Assembly: GCF_000739895.2 (NCBI RefSeq)
Contig: NZ_BBJS01000014.1
Span: 371,906-435,905 of the forward strand
Length of the DNA stretch: 64,000 bases
DNA from: Sphingomonas paucimobilis NBRC 13935
GTDB lineage: Bacteria; Pseudomonadota; Alphaproteobacteria; Sphingomonadales; Sphingomonadaceae
Reading direction: 5' to 3'
The translations under genes and the position numbers were made by a program. Of the stretch, positions 54,778 to 61,795 are shown piece by piece (within the stretch, counting starts at the first letter, position 1; the number at the start of each line of letters is the position of its first letter). The notes beneath the pieces are model-generated. The model did not search any database. It was given only the letters and a program-made list of their open reading frames with translations, and was not told the origin of the DNA.

Positions 54778-55656
54778 TCACGCCCTCAATGCTCCGATCA
54801 GCGCATCGCGCGCCAAGGCAACGCGGGGGTGGCGCAAGGAGGATTTGGCCCAGACAAGGTAGTATGCGTTGGTCGGCACGCGGATAGGCGCTGCAATTTC
54901 GACAAGGGTGCAGGCCGTACGTTCGGCCCTGGTGAGATAGCCGGGTAGAACCGTCCAGCCCAATCCCGCGCATAGGCCAGAGCGCAGGACGCGCAGATCC
55001 GGTGCGGTCAGGGCCGGAAGCCGCGCTACCTCGATCTGGTTCGCCTCCAGCCAGTTGCGCACCAATGGCCGGTCGAGGTCATAGGCAATATAAGGCACCG
55101 TATTAAGCGCCTCACTGAGCGGCATGTGCGACATTTGCTCGGCTACGGCGGGCGCGGCCACGGCTCGCAGGTCTTCCGAGCCGATCTCCTGATAGGCAAG
55201 CCGTGCGTCCTCCGGCCGAGATGCGGTGATGCCGAGGTGCACCTTGTCATCAAGCAGCATGGCATAAAGGGCTTCGCGCCCACCGATATGCAGGCGCAGA
55301 TCAAGCCCGGCGTCGAGCAGTGGCCCGAGCCTTGGCGTGATCATTTCGCCTAGAAGGTCCGATGGCGCCGCGATGTGGACCGTCCCGGAAATGCGAACCG
55401 ACCGCGCGCGTGCCGATGCCAATGCGGCTTCGGCCCGGTCGAGGCTGCTGCCAATCGAGGCGGCGAAATCATCCGCGATTGCCGTGGGACGGACGCCGCG
55501 CGAATGGCGGTCGAAAAGCGGATGGCCGAGTTGCGCCTCAAGCGAGGCGATGTGCTGGGACGCCGCCGGCTGCGTGATGCCGAGTGCACGCGCCGCATCG
55601 CTCAGCGACCGACGGCGATAGACTTCGATGAATGTGCGCATCTGTGGAAGGGACAT
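54778..55656 (-). CDS. LysR-family transcriptional regulator
   Basis: A 292-residue LysR protein. The HTH is RSLSDAARALGITQPAASQH, followed by LEAQLGHPLFDRHSRGVRPT and an effector domain from RISGTVHIAAPSDLLGEMIT. The start is MSLPQMRTFIEVYRRR. It is divergent from the DJ-1/glyoxalase/OYE operon, and a perfect 18-bp palindrome lies just upstream of its start codon, a likely site for autoregulation and control of the operon. Confidence 0.92.
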   Translation of the reverse strand: MSLPQMRTFIEVYRRRSLSDAARALGITQPAASQHIASLEAQLGHPLFDRHSRGVRPTAIADDFAASIGSSLDRAEAALASARARSVRISGTVHIAAPSDLLGEMITPRLGPLLDAGLDLRLHIGGREALYAMLLDDKVHLGITASRPEDARLAYQEIGSEDLRAVAAPAVAEQMSHMPLSEALNTVPYIAYDLDRPLVRNWLEANQIEVARLPALTAPDLRVLRSGLCAGLGWTVLPGYLTRAERTACTLVEIAAPIRVPTNAYYLVWAKSSLRHPRVALARDALIGALRA

Positions 55657-55663
55657 TGTGTTT

Positions 55664-55681
55664 CCATAAATTGATTTATGG
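55664..55681. promoter_or_regulatory. Perfect 18-bp palindrome upstream of the LysR gene
   Basis: CCATAAAT and ATTTATGG are exact reverse complements around TG. The AT-rich core contains the T-N11-A pattern of LysR sites. It begins eight bases upstream of the LysR start and 170 bases upstream of the PfpI gene. Confidence 0.75.
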
Positions 55682-55850
55682 ATGGTGGCCATTCCCCTTG
55701 GGTTTCATGATGAGCGCTCACGCCTATTTGAACGAGCATCGACGCGACAGACGGATAACTGAGGCTGCATTCTGACAGGCGTTGGTGCGAGCCATCGCTG
55801 CAACGGCATCGTCACTCGTCCCCGATCCGGCACGCAAAGGAGCCAAACCG

Positions 55851-56546
55851 ATGACACGCATTCTCATGATCGCCACGTCAGCCGATCGCATGACGCCCGG
55901 CACCGAGCCGACCGGCGTCTGGCTCGAGGAACTGACCACGCCTTACTATGCCTTCCGCGATGGAGGCGCCGACGTGACCCTGGCCTCGATCAAGGGCGGC
56001 GCGATCCCGGTCGACCAGCGCAGCGTCAACGCCGATGGCGAGAATGATGCGTCGGTCGAACGCTATCTGAAGGACGAAGCGTTGAAGGCCGAAGTGGCAG
56101 ATACGCTCGCTTTCACCAGCATCGACGCGTCAGTTTACGACGCGGTGTTCCTGCCCGGCGGGCACGGCACGATGTTCGACTATCCCGGCAGCGAGGAGCT
56201 CGCGCGACTGGTCGAGCGGTTCGACCGCGAAGGCAAGATCGTGGCCGCGGTCTGCCACGGCCCCGCCGGGCTTGTTTCCGCGAAGAAGCCCGATGGCACG
56301 CCGTTCGTGGCGGGGCGCCGGGTTGCCGCCTTCACCGACAGCGAGGAACGCGCCGTGGGCCTCGATCAGGCCGTGCCGTTCCTGCTCGAAACCCGCATGA
56401 AGGAGTTGGGCGCCCATCATGAGGGCGGCCCCGATTTCCAGCCCTTCGCTCTGCGCGATGGCAATCTGGTGACCGGACAGAACCCCGCTTCGGCCACACG
56501 CACGGCGGAGCTGGTCATGGAAGCCCTCACGGCAAAGGCCGCCTGA
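55851..56546 (+). CDS. DJ-1/PfpI-family protein (Hsp31-like)
   Basis: A 231-residue class I glutamine amidotransferase-like protein. The nucleophile elbow is AAVCHGPAGL (Cys near 142) and the acidic partner is in VFLPGGHGTMFDYPG; the N terminus ILMIATSADRMTPG is Hsp31-like. Such proteins can act as glutathione-independent glyoxalase (GLO III) or chaperone. AGGAG precedes the ATG. Glyoxalase I follows two bases after the stop and an OYE overlaps the end of that gene. Confidence 0.88.
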   Translation: MTRILMIATSADRMTPGTEPTGVWLEELTTPYYAFRDGGADVTLASIKGGAIPVDQRSVNADGENDASVERYLKDEALKAEVADTLAFTSIDASVYDAVFLPGGHGTMFDYPGSEELARLVERFDREGKIVAAVCHGPAGLVSAKKPDGTPFVAGRRVAAFTDSEERAVGLDQAVPFLLETRMKELGAHHEGGPDFQPFALRDGNLVTGQNPASATRTAELVMEALTAKAA

Positions 56547-56548
56547 TC

Positions 56549-57004
56549 ATGCGCTATCTCCACACGATGCTGCGGGTTGCCGATCCGGAGGCGACTATTC
56601 GTTTCTTCGAACTGCTGGGCCTCAGGGAAACCCGGCGGATCGAAAACGAGCAGGGGCGATTCACCCTGATCTTCCTGGCGGCCGACGAGGATCATTGCGG
56701 CGAAGGCAAGCCGGGCCAGGCTGAGGTCGAATTGACCTATAACTGGCCGCCCGAGGATGGCAGCCCGGCCGAGACCTACACCGGTGGCCGCAACTTCGGC
56801 CACCTCGCCTACCGCGTCGAGGACATCTGCGAGACCTGCGCCCGGCTGCAGGCCGACGGGGTGACGATCAATCGCCCGCCGCGTGATGGACATATGGCGT
56901 TCGTCCGTTCGCCCGACGGCATATCGATCGAACTACTCCAGCAGGGCGAACACAAGGCGCCTGCCGAACCATGGGCCTCGATGCCCAACGTAGGAGAATG
57001 GTAA
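56549..57004 (+). CDS. gloA: Glyoxalase I (lactoylglutathione lyase) like protein
   Basis: A 151-residue VOC protein with GloA hallmarks: MLRVADPEATIRFFELLGLR, AEVELTYNW (second metal ligand Glu), HLAYRVEDI (His ligand) and FVRSPDGISIELLQ (Glu ligand). The enzyme converts the methylglyoxal-glutathione hemithioacetal to lactoylglutathione. It is the middle gene of the PfpI-gloA-OYE operon, starting two bases after the previous stop and overlapping the next ATG by one base. Confidence 0.88.
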   Translation: MRYLHTMLRVADPEATIRFFELLGLRETRRIENEQGRFTLIFLAADEDHCGEGKPGQAEVELTYNWPPEDGSPAETYTGGRNFGHLAYRVEDICETCARLQADGVTINRPPRDGHMAFVRSPDGISIELLQQGEHKAPAEPWASMPNVGEW

Positions 57005-58131
57005 TGGCCAAGCTTTTCGACCCCCTGGACGTGGGCGGGATGTCGCTCCGCAACCGTATCGTGATCGCGCCCATGTGCCAGTATTCGGCCGAAGACGGTG
57101 CGATGACCGACTGGCACCTGATCCATCTTGGCCAGCTCGCCATGTCGGGCGCGGGCGCTCTTACGATCGAGGCGACGGCGGTCACGCCCGAGGGGCGCAT
57201 CACCTATGGCGATGTCGGATTGTGGGATGATGCCACCGAAACGGCGATGCAGCGCGTCGTCGATGGCGTGCGCCGTTGGTCCAACATGCCGCTGATGATC
57301 CAGATGGCCCATGCCGGACGCAAGGCGAGTACGGCAAAGCCCTGGCACGGTGGGGCGCAGATCGCACCCGATGCCGAACATGGTTGGCAGACCCTTGCCC
57401 CGAGCGCCCTGCCGTTCGAACCCGACGAGCATCCACCACTCGCGCTCGATCGCGATAGCCTTACGCGTATCCGCGATGCCTTCGCCGATGCGGCACGGCG
57501 CGCAGCCCGGATCGGTCTGGACTCGATCCAGATTCACGCCGCGCATGGCTATCTCCTGCACGAATTCCTCTCGCCCCTCTCCAACACACGCGAAGATGAA
57601 TATGGCGGTGATCTTGCCAACCGGATGCGCTTCCCGCTCGAAGTGTTCGACGCCGTGCGCGCCGCCTTCCCGGCCGACAAGCCGGTGACGGTTCGCGTCT
57701 CGGGCACGGACTGGGTCGAAGGCGGCTGGACGGTGGACGAGACCGCGATCTTTGCTTCAGAACTCGAGACGCGCGGATGTGCCGCGATCCACGTGTCCAG
57801 CGGGGGGCTCGACCCTCGCCAAAAAATCCCGGTTGGTCCCTCCTACCAAGTGCCGCTCGCGAAGGTGGTGAAGCAGGCCGTGTCGATGCCGGTCATAGCG
57901 GTCGGTCTCATCACCGACCCACATCAGGCCGAGTCCATCCTTCAAGACGGCGATGCGGACGCGATCGCGATCGCACGCGGCGTGCTTTGGGACCCGCGTT
58001 GGCCTTGGCATGCGGCTGCGGCTCTCGGCGCATCGGTGGATGCACCACCGCAACATCTGCGGTCCGAACCGCATGAGGCCGGGCGCATCCTCAAGGAAAT
58101 GGGCCCAACCAAGTCTACACCACGCGGCTGA
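57004..58131 (+). CDS. Old Yellow Enzyme, NADPH dehydrogenase YqjM-type
   Basis: An FMN-dependent ene-reductase of about 375 residues. The YqjM-type Cys is seen in IAPMCQYSAEDGAMTDWH, the catalytic pair in QIHAAHGYLLHEFLSPLSN and FMN-binding REDEYGGDLANRMRFP, with VGLITDPHQAESILQDGDAD near the end. It reduces activated C=C bonds of enals, maleimides and similar electrophiles. The start ATG overlaps the gloA stop (TAATG). In E. coli the similar pair nemA-gloA forms one electrophile operon. Confidence 0.9.
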   Translation: MAKLFDPLDVGGMSLRNRIVIAPMCQYSAEDGAMTDWHLIHLGQLAMSGAGALTIEATAVTPEGRITYGDVGLWDDATETAMQRVVDGVRRWSNMPLMIQMAHAGRKASTAKPWHGGAQIAPDAEHGWQTLAPSALPFEPDEHPPLALDRDSLTRIRDAFADAARRAARIGLDSIQIHAAHGYLLHEFLSPLSNTREDEYGGDLANRMRFPLEVFDAVRAAFPADKPVTVRVSGTDWVEGGWTVDETAIFASELETRGCAAIHVSSGGLDPRQKIPVGPSYQVPLAKVVKQAVSMPVIAVGLITDPHQAESILQDGDADAIAIARGVLWDPRWPWHAAAALGASVDAPPQHLRSEPHEAGRILKEMGPTKSTPRG

Positions 58132-58603
58132 TCGTTCGTATCCAAGGCTCCCTCGCTCCGATTGGGTTCGTCTCACGCATGGACGGATGCGGAGTGAGGG
58201 AGCGCGCTTGACCCTGCGGGGATAGGCCGCGCTCCGCTATATCGACGGACCGCTAAGTGACGAGGATCGCCTCTACCGGCTCAAGTGCAGTATTGTCGGT
58301 GCGAACGCTCACCAGCAGGCCACTGAGGCGGCCAGACCCATGTGTGGACGGCCCTCCGTTGGCAAGCTCGAACAATTGCTTCGCGTTGCTGGTTGGTGCG
58401 GTTATGTGTCCGACCTGTTTATGCGGCGATGGTGCCGCTGGCCGTAATGCCATTCGCGCGTCTCGGGTCCCGATCACTTTCACGCGCTTGATGCGCTTGG
58501 GTCATTGTGGGTTTTCCCGATCCGGCGGTTCAACCGGCTTGTTGCATTAGCTCCTCTTCGCCCTTTCCAACCTCGTCAGGCGCGGTCGCCCGCGCCGTAT
58601 CTA
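58132..58603. other. Stretch of about 470 bases after the OYE operon
   Basis: No gene is supported. A minus-strand frame at 58253-58483 ends in plausible protein (THGSGRLSGLLVSVRTDNTA) but has no start signal or relatives known to me; it may be a fragment brought in with the neighbouring insertion sequences. Confidence 0.4.
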
Positions 58604-59625
58604 TTACGCGGCCTGCGGCTCGCAATAGCGTTCGCCGCTGGACATCATCGCCCAGATCATGCGTGCGTTCTTGGTGGCGAGCGCAACCGCCGCGACCTTG
58701 GCCTTGCGGCGGGCAAGCAGCTGAACAAGCCACGGCCGCTTGGCACCGTTACGTTCGGCAAAGCGCACGACCGCCATGGCGCCGACGATCAGCATCTGGC
58801 GCAAGTACTGATGCCCGGCCTTGGTGATGCCGCCGAGCCGCTCCTAGCCGCCGCTGGAGTTCTGCCGCGGCACCAAGCCGATCCACGCGGCGAGGTTGCG
58901 GCCTGAGCGAAAGATCGCAGGATCGGGAACGGTGGCGACGATGGCACTGGCGAGCAGCGGCCCCACGCCGGGTATCTCCATCAGCCGACGGCCAAGCTCG
59001 GTCTCGCGTGCGCTCGCCAGGATGCGGCGGTCGTTCTCCAGGATCTGCTCCTTCACGATGCGCAGCTGAGCCGCCAGCATCTCCAGGCAAAACCGCGCAT
59101 CGGAGGGCACCGCTCGTCGGTCGGGTCGGCGATGACGTCGAGGAGCTGCTCGATGCCGTTCCTGCCGATCGGCGTGGCGATCCCGAACTCGGCCAGGTGC
59201 GCCCGCATCGCGTTCGACAACTGCGTCCGTTGGCGATTCAGGATCAGGCGAACACGATGCAGCATCATCGCGCCCTGCTGCTCGGGCGACTTGATGCTGA
59301 CAAAGCGCATCGTCGGGCGGGTCACCGCCTCGCAGATCGCCTCCGCATCGGCCGCGTCGTTCTTGCCCCGCTTGACATACGGCTTCACGTACTGCGCCGG
59401 CATCAGCTTCACGTCATGCCCGAGCAAAACCAGCTCGCGTGCCCAGTAGTGCGAGGTCGCACACGCCTCGATACCGACCAGACATGGCGGTAGCTTGGCG
59501 AAGAACTTCAGCATGCGATCACGGGTCAGCCGCTGGCGGATCACCGCCACGCCCCCCGCATCGACGCCATGCACCTGGAACACGTTCTTCGCGAGATCTA
59601 GACCTATCGTGGTGACGCTGCCCAT
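58604..59625 (-). mobile_element. IS110-family transposase, frameshifted and with TAG
   Basis: The N-terminal half starts MGSVTTIGLDLAKNVFQVHG with the first catalytic Asp of the DEDD/RuvC-like domain. It continues to IADPTDER, where it shifts frame near 59105. The second frame holds LEMLAAQLRIVKEQILENDR and IPGVGPLLASAIVATVPDPA, then NSSGG, TAG at 58842, ERLGGITKAGHQYLRQMLIV and the end. The central helix-hairpin-helix GVGP is intact. It is a broken copy; IS ends were not defined. Confidence 0.85.
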
Positions 59626-59776
59626 CGCAATTCTCCTTCCGGCTCTACGCAGATCATTCTGCGGGAGGGTTGGAGAGCCGTCCACGTCATCACTTGCGGA
59701 CGTTCGCGGCCGCTTCCCGGCTCCTCAATACCGGACATTGCTTCAGGTGAGTAAGCGTGGCCGGCAGACCGCCTTG

Positions 59777-60360
59777 TTATGGGGCGCGGCTCTTCTGATA
59801 GGCGAGTTTGCCGGCGTGGCGGCGAATGGCAATGGCGGCGACGGCGCGGCGGGTGAAGCGTTCGTCGATGTCGTGGGCGTTATAAGGGCCGCCATACCAT
59901 TCGCGCAGGTGGTCGTGTTCTTCGTGGTTGGGGTCGGCCATGGCATCGAGAAACATCTCGAACCCGGGCAAGCCGCCGACGTCCCCGGGCGGGCAGCGCC
60001 GGGCGCCATCGACGAAGCGCGGATACTTGACGTCGGGTTCGCCGGGGCCGACATCCTCGAGCGTGATAGTGTGCCGCCAGTCGTCGCCCATATCGTAGGT
60101 GTAGACGAACTCCCGCACGCCCCGGTTGATGAGGGCCGCAAGCTTTATGTTCTTCGCAGCGGTCATGCCGCTCTCCGGCCACATCGGGTCGGGGATGCCG
60201 TAGCGCCGGTCGCCAGCTTCGAAATGCCACAGATGGCAATCCTCCCAGCCCATCGCGGCCTGGACGATGTCGTGGAGCATCTTGAGGCTGGCGGAGACCG
60301 ACACGTCGACCCGGCGCCAAATGGTACGCTCGATGTCGTCGAGGACGTTGTGCAGGCGGG
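59777..60360 (-). CDS. pRiA4b ORF-3-like plasmid protein, N-terminus fused to IS66 debris
   Basis: The frame NVLDDIERTIWRRVDVSVSA followed by LKMLHDIVQAAMGWEDCHLW matches the pRiA4b ORF-3 family of plasmid and mobile-element proteins. It has EFVYTYDMGDDWRHTITLED in the middle and a basic C terminus. The 5' end at about 60360 abuts the truncated IS66 tnpB, so the first residues and start are lost; a GTG at 60304 is the nearest start. It may no longer be expressed. Confidence 0.7.
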
Positions 60361-60368
60361 CAGCTCAC

Positions 60369-60587
60369 CCGCTCGAGACGCTTGGCATGGAGCACCAGGC
60401 CCTGGCCGTCCCACCACTGCAGCTTGACCAGATCGCCACGCCTGCCCCGGAAGGCATACACCGCACCGCCAAAGGGATCCTGGCGCAGCCTCTGCTGCAC
60501 TAGCGCGGCAAGCCCATCGAAGCCCTTGCGCATGTCCGTGACACCGGCCGCCAGATATACCCGGACGCCGGTCGGCGGCCCGATCAA
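60369..60587 (-). mobile_element. IS66 TnpB, truncated
   Basis: IGPPTGVRVYLAAGVTDMRKG and DGLAALVQQRLRQDPFGGAV to LVLHAKRLERV are the first two thirds of IS66 Orf2 (TnpB). The last third is replaced by the pRiA4b ORF-3-like gene. The start is probably TTG 60587, overlapping the end of TnpA. Confidence 0.8.
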
Positions 60588-60900
60588 GCGAACCCGGCCG
60601 GGCCGACCACCTCCACCACACCCGGTCCGAGCGGCTCCGGCTGCGGCACCATGGGCACGCCTGCCATCTCGACCGGCACGAACGCCGCGCCGGGCAACGG
60701 CAATGCCTCGCTCGCAACCCGTCGCGCAGCAGCGTGCGTCGCCAGCGGTACACCAGCGACGTGCACACCCGGTGTCGCCGCGCCACGTCCAACACGCTCG
60801 CGCCCGGCATCATCGCCTCCGACACGATCCGTGCCTTGTCATCGTCGCTGAACCATCGCCGCGGCTCAGTCCCAACCATCTCGATAATTCGCGTTGCCAT
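60584..60900 (-). mobile_element. IS66 TnpA, frameshifted
   Basis: MATRIIEMVGTEPRRWFSDD and ARRHRVCTSLVYRWRRTLLR are the helix-turn-helix part of IS66 Orf1. Near 60725 the reading frame changes to VASEALPLPGAAFVPVEMAG, which continues to the stop at 60584. A one-base indel separates the two halves, so the protein is broken. The region 60901-61149 carries no gene. Confidence 0.8.
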
Positions 60901-61149
60901 GATGTCGCACCGGTGCCTGCCACAGTGCCGCACCTGTGGCTTGCGCATCACCTAGCCTGCAAGGCGGGGAAGACCGGACGCTTACGGCTCTCTTGACTAT
61001 GCTGTATCGCTAGCCTGCCCCGGCGAAGGCTGGGGGACCGCCTCTGTCGTGCGGGCGCTCCCGTGTAGAACCTGTCCCATAGTGCATCCTTCCAGGCTTG
61101 CGCCGATGATGCACCATCAAATGCCGGGATCAAACACCTAGGTGTCACC

Positions 61150-61788
61150 CTAGTTAGAAGAATCAAACAAAAAATCACCACTTCCAAATATTTGCCTTGA
61201 CGTCTTTTCCCACCTTTCAAGCACCTGCCGTATCGCAGCTGCATCTGCGGCTTCAACCGCCGGAGCAATCTCAGCCAATTTTTTTAACGCGGATTTGTGA
61301 AGTTCCTGCTTCTTTTAGTCTTCAAGATAATGAAAGGCTTCTTCAAAACGCCCTTCTCTAAGGTAACATAAATACCTTACCCATATAGGGTAGAAGCCGC
61401 CAATATTCTGATTTTTCAAATAGCCAATTAGCTCAGCTGGAGAAGCGATTGTAGCGATTTCCGCCCGGTACTCAGAGACCGCCCGATTACATTCGCTTGC
61501 TGCATTGTCACTGGCGGAGCAATGAACAATCCTACGGCCCAGCGCCCACGTGATAAATGTTAGCTCATCAAATACAGGCAGAACGAACGACGATATGTAG
61601 ATATCAGATGGGGATCCCTCAACTAGCAAACCCGATACCACGTCATCACCGCGAAATCCCAGCCACCCTCCTTTGCCGAGAGAAATAAATCCTCGCTTCC
61701 TAAGGATGCTGCCGACTTGCCGGCGCTTTTTAGCGGCGCCCAAAATTTCTGCGGAATTAAGTTTTATCTGTTTCAATGAGCCAGACAT
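61150..61788 (-). pseudogene. Putative Rhs immunity protein with a premature TAA
   Basis: It starts MSGSLKQIKLNSAEILGAAK seven bases after the Rhs stop. The 157-residue part to TAA at 61315 is helical and includes FDELTFITWALGRRIVHCSA and VRYLCYLREGRFEEAFHYLE. The same frame then continues for 54 more residues (ALKKLAEIAPAVEAADAAAI to GDFLFDSSN) before TAG at 61150. The continuation looks like genuine protein, so the TAA is probably a nonsense change. It is AT-richer than its surroundings. Immunity function is inferred from position. Confidence 0.6.
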
Positions 61789-61795
61789 GGTCCGC

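Noticed and set aside
37974..58844. TAG reassignment or programmed readthrough
   Set aside because: The expected residues differ between genes, several affected genes have other lesions, and intact genes nearby are unaffected.
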